DNA from: Verrucomicrobiota bacterium JB022
GTDB taxonomy: Bacteria; Verrucomicrobiota; Verrucomicrobiia; Opitutales; Oceanipulchritudinaceae
NCBI GenBank assembly: GCA_030673845.1
Contig: JAUTCQ010000015.1
Location: 124,001-188,000 of the forward strand
DNA: 64,000 nt
Direction: 5' to 3'
The notes beneath the pieces are model-generated. The model saw only the letters and a program-made list of their open reading frames with translations. It had not been told where the DNA came from and ran no database searches. Shown here one piece after another: positions 41,354 to 50,268 of this stretch. Made by a program: the position numbers and the translations under genes. Each line of letters starts with the position of its first letter. Positions within the stretch are counted from its first letter, which is position 1.

Positions 41354-43807
41354 CTACTCCCCTTCCTTTGCGGCCTGTTCCTGCTTGCGTCCGGTGAGGC
41401 GGGCGAGGCGGGCACCGAGGTCTTCGGTGGAGAGCTCGGCTGTGAGGCGGTCGGCGATGAGAGGGGTGGAGAAGGGCGTCGGGCGCTTCACTTCGCGCCA
41501 GAGCAGGGTGCTGCGTTGCAGGCGGCGGAGGGTGGCCTCCAGTCGGGCCTGCTCGAATTGCTCCTCCAGCACCTCGCGCTGGGCCTGTTGCAGCAGGAGG
41601 TTGGCCGGGTCGAAGCGGGCGAAGACGTCGTAGATCAGCCCGCTCGAAGCCTGAAGCTGGCGGAGGCTTTTGCGCTGCGTCGGGTAGCCCTCGAAGACCA
41701 GCCCGGCCACGCGCGCAATGGTGCGGAACTGCCGCCGCGCCAGCTCTGCGAGGTTGATGCTCTCCAGTGTATCGCGGAGTAGGTGGCGACGCGACAGCAG
41801 GCGCAGGAGGCGGTCGGGCGTTTGCAGCCACTCGCCAAAAGGGAAGCCGCTCGGGCAGAGCAGCTCGAAGCCGTAGTCGTTGGCCGCGTAGGTGAAAGTG
41901 GCGGGCGTAAGCTGCGAGAGTCGATAGGCCAGCAGCGCGGCGAGCCCCGTGTGCACCCGCCGCCCCTCGAAGGGGAAGATGAAGGCGTGGTCGCCCTCGC
42001 GCGTGTGGCAGGTCTCGACCAGGATCTCGTGGGCGCGGGGCAGGCCGCTCATCTCCTGCTGGGTGGCGAAGATCGGGGCCAGCCGCTGGAGTTCCTCGCT
42101 CTGCAACTCGCCTCGGGCCGCCGCGTCCAGCTCGCGCCGTAGGGCGGCGGAGAGCTCGTTGCTCAACGGCATGCGGCCACCGGCGTAGTGGGGCACGTAA
42201 GTGCGGCGGCGCTTGGCCAGCGTCACCTGCAGCACAAGATCGCGAAAGCGCACGTATTGCAGCAGGCGCCCGGCAAACAGAAACACATCGCCCTTGCGCA
42301 TCTTGGCCACAAAGCCCTCCTCGACTTGCCCGATGGTGCCGCCGTGGCTGAAGCGCACCGTCACCATGCCGTCGCTCGTGATCGTGCCGATCATCGCCCG
42401 GTGCATGCGGGCCAGTTTGGCGGTGGCGATGTAAGTCCCGTCGTCGAGCCGCGTCAGCCGGTGATGCTCCGGGTAGGCCATGAGGGTGCGCCCGCCCGTC
42501 GTGAGGTGATCGAGCACCCACTGGAAGGCTTCGGGCGTCAGGCTTCGGTAGGCGGTCGTCGTGCGCAGCTCCGCCAGCAACGCCTCCGGCTCGAACGGCC
42601 CCTGCAGGCCCAGCGTCACCAGGTGCTGACACAGCACGTCGAGCGGCTGGTGCAGGCTGGGCGTGTGCTCGAGTTCGCCGCGCTTCAACGCCTCGCGCGC
42701 GGCGGAAAATTCGGTGATCTGCAGCACGTGGGTCGGCACGCAATAGAGGTCGCTCTCCGCCACCCCTGGCCGGTGACGCGCCCGCCCGCCGCGTTGCCGT
42801 AGGCGTGCCACGCCCTTGGGCGAGCCGAGCTGGAAGATGTGCTCCACCGGCGAGAAATCGACTCCCAAATCGAGCGACGAGGTGCTAACCACCAGCCGGA
42901 TCTCGCCCGATTTGAGGCCCGATTCCACCCGGTCGCGCTCGTCGCGGTCGAGGGAGCCGTGGTGGATCGCCAGATGCGGCGCCCAGTCCGGGCGTGCCTT
43001 GAGGATTGCCTCGTGCCACAGCTCGGCCTGCGAACGGGTATTGGCAAATAGGATCGCCGGTTCCGCCGGGTCGAGGTGCTTCAGCACGTGAGGCAGCATC
43101 TGAGTGCCGAAGTGCCCGGCCCACGGCATGCCTTCGATTTCGGTCGGGAAAATCGTGCGGATGTTGAGCCGCCTCTCGGCCTCCGCCTGGATCAGCGTAT
43201 AGCTTTGGCCGACGCCCACCGCCGCTTGCGCCGCGTCGTGCGGATTGGCGAGCGTGGCGCTGAGGGCCCACGTGCGCAGGGTGGGGTTCCAGGCGCGGAG
43301 ACGGGCGAGGGCCAGCTCGGTCTGGGTGCCGCGCTTACTGGTCAACAGCTCGTGCCACTCGTCGACGATCACGCAGCGCAGCCGCCCGAAAAACTTCGGC
43401 GCGTCGGCATACGACAGCAGCAGCGACAGGCTCTCGGGCGTGGTGAGGAGCACATGTGGCGGTTTCTGGCGCTGGCGGGTGCGCACGCTGCTGGAAGTGT
43501 CGCCCGTGCGCGCTTCGACTCGCAGCTCCCAGCCCATTTCCTCCGCCGGGGCCTGCAAGGCCTTCTCCAAGTCGCGCGTCATGGCCCGCAGCGGCGTCAG
43601 GTAAAGGATCGCGAGGCCGTCCTGCGGGTCTGCCAGCCATTCGTCGATCGGGCCGCCATAGGCCGCGTAGGTCTTGCCCGATCCCGTCGCAACCTGCACC
43701 AAGCCGTTTTGCCCGGCGGCATACGCCTCCCACGCCTCGCGCTGGAACGCCTTCGGCTCCCAGCCCTTGTGCGCAAACCAGGTGTGGAGGGAGGCGGTGG
43801 GTTTCAT
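41354..43807 (-). CDS. ligase-associated DEXH-box helicase (Lhr-core)
   Basis: An 817-residue superfamily-2 helicase. RecA-like domain 1 has VATGSGKTYAAYG (motif I), YLTPLRAM (Ia) and VIVDEWHELL (motif II, DEWH in place of DEAH). Domain 2 has LVVSTSSLDLGVDF and RLRQRGGRARHRPG (motif VI). The winged-helix and Lhr-core C-terminal regions follow. Lhr-core proteins unwind DNA-RNA and DNA duplexes 3' to 5'. With PdeM downstream it belongs to the ligase-associated DNA damage response set. Confidence 0.92.
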   Translation of the reverse strand: MKPTASLHTWFAHKGWEPKAFQREAWEAYAAGQNGLVQVATGSGKTYAAYGGPIDEWLADPQDGLAILYLTPLRAMTRDLEKALQAPAEEMGWELRVEARTGDTSSSVRTRQRQKPPHVLLTTPESLSLLLSYADAPKFFGRLRCVIVDEWHELLTSKRGTQTELALARLRAWNPTLRTWALSATLANPHDAAQAAVGVGQSYTLIQAEAERRLNIRTIFPTEIEGMPWAGHFGTQMLPHVLKHLDPAEPAILFANTRSQAELWHEAILKARPDWAPHLAIHHGSLDRDERDRVESGLKSGEIRLVVSTSSLDLGVDFSPVEHIFQLGSPKGVARLRQRGGRARHRPGVAESDLYCVPTHVLQITEFSAAREALKRGELEHTPSLHQPLDVLCQHLVTLGLQGPFEPEALLAELRTTTAYRSLTPEAFQWVLDHLTTGGRTLMAYPEHHRLTRLDDGTYIATAKLARMHRAMIGTITSDGMVTVRFSHGGTIGQVEEGFVAKMRKGDVFLFAGRLLQYVRFRDLVLQVTLAKRRRTYVPHYAGGRMPLSNELSAALRRELDAAARGELQSEELQRLAPIFATQQEMSGLPRAHEILVETCHTREGDHAFIFPFEGRRVHTGLAALLAYRLSQLTPATFTYAANDYGFELLCPSGFPFGEWLQTPDRLLRLLSRRHLLRDTLESINLAELARRQFRTIARVAGLVFEGYPTQRKSLRQLQASSGLIYDVFARFDPANLLLQQAQREVLEEQFEQARLEATLRRLQRSTLLWREVKRPTPFSTPLIADRLTAELSTEDLGARLARLTGRKQEQAAKEGE

Positions 43808-43888
43808 ATCAGCCGCAGATGGGCGCAGATTTTCGCAGATGATTGGCCGATTCCATCCGTGCCCGTCCGTGTTTCATCCGTGGCCCAA
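43806..43888. repeat. degenerate inverted-repeat element
   Basis: The spacer upstream of the helicase has CAGCCGCAGATGGGCGCAGA on the left and a right arm (about 43852-43885) ending TTTCATCCGTGGCC, whose reverse complement matches the arms at 41170 and 59124. Left-right complementarity is weak. Confidence 0.5.
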
Positions 43889-43897
43889 TTCAACGCT

Positions 43898-45241
43898 TCA
43901 CCGGGGCGAGGCCTGGCCTTCGCGGGGTTGCACGTCGAGGGGGATTTCGGTTTCGGGTTCAACGCCGGTATCGACATCCATCACCTCGGGCTTGCGGCCT
44001 TCGCGGGCGAGTTTTTCGAGGGCTTCGACGGCAGCGGCGGGGCCGTCTTCGTTGGCGAGGATCTCGGCCATTTTTTTGGCGCGGGCATTCATGCGCTTGC
44101 TGGCTTCGACCTTGCGCACGCTGCGGGCAAGATTCTCGGGCCACTTCTTGCGCTTCAGCTCCATGCCTACTCCCAGGCGCTCCATCTCGTCGGCAAAGAA
44201 CCACTGGTCGCCGATGTGCGGGATGATGATGTGGGGCACGCCGGCGTGCAGCACGGTGCCGGTAGTGCCGGCGCCGCCGTGGTGGATCACGCATGAGGCG
44301 TGGCGGAAGAGCTGGTCGTGGCTCACCTTGCCGATGAACTTCACGTCGGGGCGCGGGGTCTCGAAAGTGAGGTTGGCCCAGCCAGCCTGCACGATGATCT
44401 TCTTGCCGCGCGGCCAGTTCGTCATGAAGCGGTGCATGACGTGGCGGGCCTGCTCGAAGGTCACGCTGCCGAATGTCAGGACAGGCACCTTTTCGCCCTC
44501 GCAAAATGCATTGACAGCCGCCTCGATCTCCGGATTGGGCTCGCTTTGCCACCGCAGGTAGCCAGTGAAGACAAAGCGGTCGCTCCACAGCGTCTTGGGC
44601 TGGAAGAGGGCTTTCGAGACCATCACGAGGGCCACGTCGGCCGGCTCCAGGAGGAAGCTCTGCGGCAGCGGCACGTCGTTGCGGTCATAGGCCGGGTGAA
44701 TGGCCTGATGGATGCGCCAGACGATAAACTTGTCGACAATCTTCCAGAGCAGCTTGTTCCACGGGCGCCGCACGATCTTGGGCCACAACAACAGGCGCGG
44801 CAGCGGCTCCGGCGGGTATTGGGAAGAGGGGATGACGTGGTGCGCAAAGTTGGCCGTCGCCACCGGCACGTCGCACATGCGGGCGAGCTGCCCCATGGGC
44901 CCAAAGACGTAGCTCAGGCAAAACACGTCGGCCCACGGCAGGTTGTCGAGCAGGATCTGGAAGATCTCGTCGGCGTAAGGCAGTGCCTCGTCGTAGATCT
45001 TCTGCAGGGTTTCGAGCCCGTTCTTGGCGTGGGTCAGCTCACGCATGGCCTCGGCAAACCCGGCCTGATTCCAGTCGGGCGGCAGGCGCACGAAGGAGAT
45101 GCCTGCCCGTTCCACCTCTTCGCGGAAGAAGGGGGTCGTGGCAAAGCGGCATTCGTGGCCGGCATCGATCAAAGCCCGGCCCAGGCGAATCATCGGGTAG
45201 ATGTCGCCGGTGGAACCGTGGGACGTAAGCAGAACGCGCAT
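43898..45241 (-). CDS. UGT-like glycosyltransferase (GT1 family)
   Basis: A 447-residue GT-B enzyme like macrolide, sterol or rhamnolipid glycosyltransferases. The N terminus is MRVLLTSHGSTGDIYPMIRLG, with the acceptor-side His. The donor site is CVIHHGGAGTTGTVLHAGVPHIIIPHIGDQ-like (about 320-350). The C-terminal 60 residues are charged and end in an acidic, Pro-rich tail. It is the only gene between the repair set and the TonB receptor. The acceptor could be a lipid or small molecule. Confidence 0.88.
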   Translation of the reverse strand: MRVLLTSHGSTGDIYPMIRLGRALIDAGHECRFATTPFFREEVERAGISFVRLPPDWNQAGFAEAMRELTHAKNGLETLQKIYDEALPYADEIFQILLDNLPWADVFCLSYVFGPMGQLARMCDVPVATANFAHHVIPSSQYPPEPLPRLLLWPKIVRRPWNKLLWKIVDKFIVWRIHQAIHPAYDRNDVPLPQSFLLEPADVALVMVSKALFQPKTLWSDRFVFTGYLRWQSEPNPEIEAAVNAFCEGEKVPVLTFGSVTFEQARHVMHRFMTNWPRGKKIIVQAGWANLTFETPRPDVKFIGKVSHDQLFRHASCVIHHGGAGTTGTVLHAGVPHIIIPHIGDQWFFADEMERLGVGMELKRKKWPENLARSVRKVEASKRMNARAKKMAEILANEDGPAAAVEALEKLAREGRKPEVMDVDTGVEPETEIPLDVQPREGQASPR

Positions 45242-45376
45242 GCGAGGAGGGTCAGCTGTAAGGTAACTCCCTGCTACTTATGCAAGGAATGGGCCAGCTT
45301 GCAATCCGCGAAGTAATTCTGCTGCAGCGAGTAGGGCGGAGAGGGGGAGATGAGCGCCCCCTTTCCGCTCCAGGGG

Positions 45377-47968
45377 CTAGAAGTAGCGCGTCACGCTGAC
45401 TTTCCAACTGCGGGGCTCGCCGGGGATAATAAGGGTGCCGGCGGAGAAGACCGGGTCTTGCCCCAGCCAGTAGTGCTCGTCGAACACGTTGTCGACCCGC
45501 AGGTTGAGGCGCCAGTCGCCGATCTCGTAAAACACGGAGGCGTCCCACACCCAGGCGGAGGGGATGTGCAGCTGGCGGTTGATGTCGTGATAGTAGCCGC
45601 TACGCCAGGTCGGGCCAAACGCCCCGCCCCAGCCGCCCTCGGTCTGGTAGCGCAGATAGAGGTTGGCCGAGAGTTCGGGGAAGCCGCCGTAGACGCCCTG
45701 CGGGTTGTTCGTCAGCGGGCGGTTGCTGTCGCCATTGAGGATGCCGCCGTTGAGCGCGAACTCTTCCTCACTCTGCACATAGGCTCCAAAGCCGGCCGTC
45801 TCGTCTTTCTGGTAAACGCGCTGGGCGGTGAAGGCCCCGAGCACGACGAAGCGCTCGCTCACGTTGTAGGTAAACTCGAATTCGGCCCCCTTGGCACGCA
45901 GCGGGCGTGCCTCGGCGTCGCGGCTGCTGATCACGGCCTGATCCCAGTGGTAGCCGGCGAGGCTCAGATAAAGGCGCTCGTCGAAGAGGCTGGCCTTCAC
46001 GCCGCCCTCGAACAGCTCCACGTTGGTGAAGCTTTCCTTGCCCGCGATGGTGCCGCCGTCGCCGGGCGAGAACGCCTTGCCGAGCTGGGCCGCACCGTAG
46101 AGGTAGATGTCGCGCCAGATGCGGACGGTGGGGTTGATCGAGCCGTTGAGGTAGGCCGTGTCGTCCTTCGCGTATTTGTCGGCGTAATCGGCCTCCGTCG
46201 CGAGGTCCATCCCGGCGGGCAGGCCCTTTTCAAACCACACCTGCTCGGCGCGGATCGCGTAGCTGAGGCTGAAGCGGTCGGGCACGATCTGGGTGCGGGC
46301 CTGGGCGAAAGCGGCCAACTGGTAGAGGCGGCTGTATTCGCTGGCCCCGCCGAAGGTCGACCACAGGTTGTTGCCGTCCGGGCCGGTCTGGCTGCCGGCC
46401 GTTACCACGCTGTTATCGCTGATGGTGTCGCGCGAAAGGTCGCGACGCGAGAAGGGCTCGGCGTCGAAGTCTTGCCGCATGACGGAGTAGGAGCCGCGGA
46501 ACGCCACGCCCGTGGTCACATCGGTGCGCAGGTCGGGCAGCTCCAGCTCCAGGCTCAGGCGCTGGCCCACCATAAACTGCTTGGTGTTGTGCGCGTAGCC
46601 GTAGGACGAGGCCTTTTCGGTCTCGAGGCCCTCGCTCAGCAGCTGGTAGCGCAGCATCGCCTCCGGGCCCACCTCGTGGGTCAGCTCGGTAAAGAAGAGG
46701 AAGTCTTCGGAGTCGGCCTTGTCGCGCGGGTCGGACAGCACGCGGCTGCGGTCGAGCTGCTCCGTCAGCACCTCGCCACCCGCCGCAAAATATTCGGGTG
46801 TGTAGACGTAGGCGTCTTGCGGAGCCGCATCGACGGTCGCGAGCGTGGCGGCGGCCGTGGCCTGTTCCTGCGCATAGCCTTCACGGAACTGTAGCCAGCT
46901 CCACGCCGGGTCGGCCGCGATCTCCGCATCCGTGCGCACGCGGTAGAGGTTGGCTACCTGGGCGGGGTCGTTGAGGTCGATCATCAGGCCGCGCAGCTCG
47001 GGCGAAATCCGCTGGCGGGCCGTGTCTCCCGGGATGGCGAGCGCGTGCAGCCCCGGCTGGACGTAGCCCGTATAGGGGAACACGGTTACCGGGCGGGCCA
47101 CGGTGCCGCCCCAGGCGCTGGAGGTCAGGTTCGGCGCTTCCCCGATCACGTATTCGCCGGAGTCGATCAGCCGCTGGGTAGGGCGGTTGATGCCCGGCAC
47201 CTCGCTGGAGCGGAAATTGTAGTATTCGCCGCCGAGGAAGAGGCGCGTCTTGTCGCTCAGCTTGACCTTCAGGGCGCCGTAGACGCTCTCGTAGTCGTTC
47301 TGGACGTGCTGGTAATAGCGGTCGCTGCGTTGGCCGGAGACGGAGACGCGGTAGGCCGCCGGCATGTCGCCGAGCAGGAAGGGCGCGCCGTAATCGAGCT
47401 GGGCGCGGTAAAAGTCCCACTTGCCGACTTCCAGCTCCACGCTGCCGCGCGCCTCGTCGAAATAGGGCGACTTGGGCCGCATGTTGACGAAGCCGCCCAC
47501 GAGGGTGGGCGAGAGGTAGGCCGGTGCGGGGCCTTTCACCAGGTCGAGGCCCTCCGTCGAGCCGAAAGAGGTCGGCATCTCGTTGCGCTGATAGAGGCGC
47601 AGCATGCCGTTGTAATACAGGCCGGCCTTGGTGCCGCGCAGGGCGGGGGCGCCGGGCAGGCCAAAGTAGTCGATACGCTGGGTGCCGGCCCCGTAGCGGG
47701 AGAGGTCGCCAAAGTCGTCGAGGTCAAACGCCGCCATCGTCTCGGGCGTGATCTGGGTGACCGCACGCGGCAGCTCGACCAGCCGGCCTTTGAAGCCGAG
47801 GCTGTCTTCGACGCCGGCGGCGAGCGGGGAGAGCGACTCGTGGGTTGAGTTGGCAGTCTCTTCGGTGATGAACGCTTCAAGCTCGTACACCGGATCCGAG
47901 GTCTGCCCTCCCAGGCTGGTTGCTGCGAACAGCCCGACCACCGCCGTGGCGTAATGGTAAGTCTTCAT
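45377..47968 (-). CDS. TonB-dependent outer-membrane receptor
   Basis: From the ATG at 47968 the product is 863 residues with signal peptide MKTYHYATAVVGLFAATSLG. The plug domain follows (RAVTQITPETMAAFDLDDFG, then GLPGAPALRGTKAGLYYNGM and EGLDLVKGPAPAYLSPTLVGG). The remaining 650 residues show alternating aromatic strands of a 22-strand barrel, ending SVTRYF with the C-terminal Phe needed for outer-membrane insertion. Family members import siderophores, vitamins or glycans with TonB energy. No transport partner genes are adjacent, so the substrate is open. A candidate operator lies at 48099-48111. Confidence 0.93.
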   Translation of the reverse strand: MKTYHYATAVVGLFAATSLGGQTSDPVYELEAFITEETANSTHESLSPLAAGVEDSLGFKGRLVELPRAVTQITPETMAAFDLDDFGDLSRYGAGTQRIDYFGLPGAPALRGTKAGLYYNGMLRLYQRNEMPTSFGSTEGLDLVKGPAPAYLSPTLVGGFVNMRPKSPYFDEARGSVELEVGKWDFYRAQLDYGAPFLLGDMPAAYRVSVSGQRSDRYYQHVQNDYESVYGALKVKLSDKTRLFLGGEYYNFRSSEVPGINRPTQRLIDSGEYVIGEAPNLTSSAWGGTVARPVTVFPYTGYVQPGLHALAIPGDTARQRISPELRGLMIDLNDPAQVANLYRVRTDAEIAADPAWSWLQFREGYAQEQATAAATLATVDAAPQDAYVYTPEYFAAGGEVLTEQLDRSRVLSDPRDKADSEDFLFFTELTHEVGPEAMLRYQLLSEGLETEKASSYGYAHNTKQFMVGQRLSLELELPDLRTDVTTGVAFRGSYSVMRQDFDAEPFSRRDLSRDTISDNSVVTAGSQTGPDGNNLWSTFGGASEYSRLYQLAAFAQARTQIVPDRFSLSYAIRAEQVWFEKGLPAGMDLATEADYADKYAKDDTAYLNGSINPTVRIWRDIYLYGAAQLGKAFSPGDGGTIAGKESFTNVELFEGGVKASLFDERLYLSLAGYHWDQAVISSRDAEARPLRAKGAEFEFTYNVSERFVVLGAFTAQRVYQKDETAGFGAYVQSEEEFALNGGILNGDSNRPLTNNPQGVYGGFPELSANLYLRYQTEGGWGGAFGPTWRSGYYHDINRQLHIPSAWVWDASVFYEIGDWRLNLRVDNVFDEHYWLGQDPVFSAGTLIIPGEPRSWKVSVTRYF

Positions 47969-48091
47969 TTTCTGGTACAGTTTTGGTTGGGAAGGTAATG
48001 AACTGAACTGAAGCTTCCCGACCATGCTGCGCGCCTTTCGCAACGCAAGTACAACCCGCATTAGCAATGGTCATAACGCCAACTCGGTCGA

Positions 48092-48111
48092 TTTTATACA
48101 GCGTAACGCTG
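48092..48111 (-). promoter_or_regulatory. candidate promoter with overlapping palindromic operator
   Basis: On the minus strand, CAGCGTTACGCTG (a 6+1+6 palindrome at 48099-48111) sits directly before TATAAA (48092-48097), about 125 bases upstream of the receptor start. No good -35 box is seen 17 bp upstream. A regulator binding here would touch RNA polymerase. Confidence 0.35.
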
Positions 48112-48128
48112 CTTTGCGTTGATTCGAT

Positions 48129-48224
48129 TTCACCAGAAAAGCCAGAGAGAGGCATCAGGAAAGCAACAAGGGGCGGTTCCTCTAAATGCTATATATTCTG
48201 TCTTCCTCTGCTTTTTCTGGTGAA
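48129..48224. repeat. inverted-repeat element upstream of the TonB receptor
   Basis: TTCACCAGAAAA at 48129-48140 is the reverse complement of 48213-48224, and similarity continues inward with gaps. A third related copy (TTCATCAGAAAAGGCAGACA) lies near 50018. Confidence 0.6.
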
Positions 48225-48235
48225 TCCTGGATAAC

Positions 48236-48271
48236 AAAAACGCCCGCCGGGATCTACCGGAGGGCGTTTTT
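48236..48271 (-). terminator. Rho-independent terminator after frr
   Basis: CGCCC-CCGG pairs with CCGG-GGGCG (48241-48266), flanked by five A and five T. It lies 24 bases after the frr stop and is strong in both directions, so it also insulates the receptor gene. Confidence 0.85.
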
Positions 48272-48294
48272 CAAAAATCGACGAAAGGATCGCC

Positions 48295-48861
48295 TTACAC
48301 TTGCAGCAGCTCGGCTTCCTTGTCCTTCAGGGCCTGGTTGATCTGCTCGATGTGCTTGTCGGTCATCTCCTGGATTTCCTTTTCGTGACGCTTGATGTCG
48401 TCTTCAGAGACGCCGCCATCGGTCTTGAGCTTCTTGAGGCTGTCCATTGCCTTCTGGCGGGCCTTGCGCACTTGCACGCGGCCATCTTCGGCGTGGCCGG
48501 AGCAGACCTTCACCATCTCCCTGCGGCGCTCACCCGAGAGCTCGGGCACGGGGACGATGATCACGCTGCCGCGCACGACCGGGTTGAGGCCGAGGCTGGC
48601 TGCGCGGATGCCCTTTTCGATCGGGCTGACCGTGCTCTTGTCCCACGGCTGAATGCTGATGGTGCGGCTGTCGGGCGTGGTGATGGCCGCGATGTCGCGG
48701 ATCGCCATGCTGGTGCCGTAGGCCGGCACGTCCACCTTCAGGCCGTCGACCATTGCGGGGGAAGCCTTGCCGGTGTGAATGTTGGTGAATTCGCGCCAGG
48801 TGTGGTTTACGGCGCCTTCCATCAGTTCGAGGGTCTCGAGTTGGATTTCTTCAAAGTCCAT
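48295..48861 (-). CDS. frr: ribosome recycling factor
   Basis: The 188-residue product has the RRF length and fold. FTNIHTGKASPAMVDGLKVDVPAYGTSMAI covers the first long helix and hinge to domain II; VRKARQKAMDSLKKLK lies in the C-terminal helix of domain I. RRF splits the post-termination ribosome with EF-G. It follows pyrH by 75 bp in the common pyrH - frr order and ends at a strong terminator. Confidence 0.97.
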   Translation of the reverse strand: MDFEEIQLETLELMEGAVNHTWREFTNIHTGKASPAMVDGLKVDVPAYGTSMAIRDIAAITTPDSRTISIQPWDKSTVSPIEKGIRAASLGLNPVVRGSVIIVPVPELSGERRREMVKVCSGHAEDGRVQVRKARQKAMDSLKKLKTDGGVSEDDIKRHEKEIQEMTDKHIEQINQALKDKEAELLQV

Positions 48862-48936
48862 GATAAATCAGCGAAAAAGGGTGGATATACGGCAGAGAAT
48901 AGGGAAGTGAGCGAGAAACAAAAGCCTCTTTGCGGC

Positions 48937-49677
48937 TTAATTGGTGACGAGGGTCCCGATCTTTTCGCCCATTACGGCGCGGCGGATCGAGCCAGACTCG
49001 TTCAGGTTGAAGACGAGGATGGGCATGTTGTTGTCCTGGCAGAGGGCGAAGGCGGTGGCGTCCATCACCGCGAGGCGCTGCTTGAGGGTATCCTGGAAGC
49101 AGATCTCGTCGTATTTGACGGCGTCCTGGTGCTTCATCGGGTCCTTGTCGTAAATACCGTCGACCTTGGTGGCCTTGAAGATTACGTCGGCCTCGATCTC
49201 GCTCGCACGGAGGGCGGCGGTCGTATCGGTCGAGAAATACGGGTTGCCCGTGCCGCCGGCAAAGACGACCACGCGACCCTTCTCCATGTGGCGCACGGCG
49301 CGGCGCAGGATGTAGGGCTCGGCCACCTTGTTCATCTCGATGGCGCTCATCACGCGCACCGGCACATCCATCTTTTCGAGGCTGTCCATGATCGCGAGGC
49401 CATTGATGACCGTGGCGAGCATGCCCATGTAGTCGCCCGTGGTGCGGTCGACGCCCCGGTTGGCGCTGGCTGCCAGGCCGCGGAAGATGTTCCCGCCGCC
49501 GACCACGACGCCCACCTGCACGCCCAGTTCGAAGACGTCCTTGATCTCCTTGCACACGCGGTCGAGGATATCGGCGTCGATCGTTTCGCCGGAGGCGGCG
49601 GATTTGAGCACTTCACCGCTGATCTTGAGGACGATCCGGTGGAATTTCGGTTTGGGAGAGCCAGCTTCAGGGTTCAT
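48937..49677 (-). CDS. pyrH: UMP kinase
   Basis: The product is 246 residues from the ATG at 49677; an earlier in-frame start would add 17. It is a bacterial hexameric UMP kinase of the amino-acid kinase fold, converting UMP to UDP with ATP. Motifs are RIVLKISGEVL, VVGGGNIFRG, GDYMGMLATVINGLAI and the uridylate-binding GTGNPYFSTDTTAALRA. KATKVDGIYDKDP lies in the ATP site. frr is the next gene. tsf and rpsB, often upstream, are not present here. Confidence 0.97.
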   Translation of the reverse strand: MNPEAGSPKPKFHRIVLKISGEVLKSAASGETIDADILDRVCKEIKDVFELGVQVGVVVGGGNIFRGLAASANRGVDRTTGDYMGMLATVINGLAIMDSLEKMDVPVRVMSAIEMNKVAEPYILRRAVRHMEKGRVVVFAGGTGNPYFSTDTTAALRASEIEADVIFKATKVDGIYDKDPMKHQDAVKYDEICFQDTLKQRLAVMDATAFALCQDNNMPILVFNLNESGSIRRAVMGEKIGTLVTN

Positions 49678-49829
49678 CAAAGAAACTATTGATGGACAAC
49701 CATGAGGAAGCGTCAACCTCTGGCTCAAATGGAACTGTTTTATCCTGAAACCCGATGAGGGATATCAGCCGGTCAGGCGATAGCTACGGCCCGCCTGCAA
49801 AATTTTTTCGCTTTGGGTCGCCAACGCTC

Positions 49830-49858
49830 TTGACGCGCATCGGGTTACCTGTTCTTAT
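49830..49858 (+). promoter_or_regulatory. sigma-70-like promoter of tRNA-Gln
   Basis: TTGACG (49830-49835) and TCTTAT (49853-49858) are separated by 17 bp, and the tRNA begins 13 bases further on. Spacing and -35 match are both near consensus. Confidence 0.68.
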
Positions 49859-49871
49859 GTCTGACTTTCAC

Positions 49872-49946
49872 AGGCCGATGGTGTAATTGGCAACACAGCG
49901 GGTTTTGGTCCCGTTATTCAAGGTTCGAGTCCTTGTCGGCCTGCCA
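49872..49946 (+). tRNA. tRNA-Gln (anticodon UUG), CCA encoded
   Basis: The sequence folds into a full cloverleaf: acceptor AGGCCGA with TCGGCCT, D stem GTGT/ACAC, anticodon stem GCGGG/CCCGT with loop TTTTGGT giving anticodon UUG, and T arm AAGG-TTCGAGT-CCTT. The discriminator is G and CCA is encoded. It reads CAA codons. A promoter precedes it and a terminator follows. Confidence 0.96.
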
Positions 49947-49951
49947 CTTTC

Positions 49952-49993
49952 AAAAAAGCCGCGTTTCTCTTTCGCAGAAAACGCGGCTTTTTT
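49952..49993 (+). terminator. Rho-independent terminator of tRNA-Gln
   Basis: A long stem, AAAAAAGCCGCGTTT with AAACGCGGCTTTTTT, starts 6 bases after the CCA end and finishes in six T. Confidence 0.9.
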
Positions 49994-50087
49994 GTGCACT
50001 GGAAGGTGCCTTTTTTGTTTCATCAGAAAAGGCAGACAAGACGGAAAAGGGAAGTAGCCCGGTGTCTTGAGCGGGTGCGGCTGAAGA

Positions 50088-50239
50088 GGATTTAACCACA
50101 GAAGGCACAGAAGACACAAAATCTTCAGCGAATGTCTGCTGCCTGATTCTCTTCTTTATTCGAATTGAAGCAGAATCGATTTCAGGACCACTGCCGATCC
50201 TGCATTTTTGTGTCTTCTGTGCCTTCTGTGGTTAAATCC
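50088..50239. repeat. 152-bp element with perfect 34-bp inverted terminal repeats
   Basis: The arms at 50088-50121 and 50206-50239 are perfect inverted repeats; each begins GGATTTAACCACAGAAGGCA. The 84-bp interior has no ORF and shows further complementarity (CTGATTCT near 50135 with AGAATC near 50172), so the whole unit could fold into one long hairpin. It lies between tRNA-Gln and the TPR lipoprotein gene. It looks like a non-coding relative of the GxxExxY unit at 7626-8080. Confidence 0.85.
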
Positions 50240-50268
50240 CTTGCTCCGCCCCTTGAGTGTCCGGCCCG

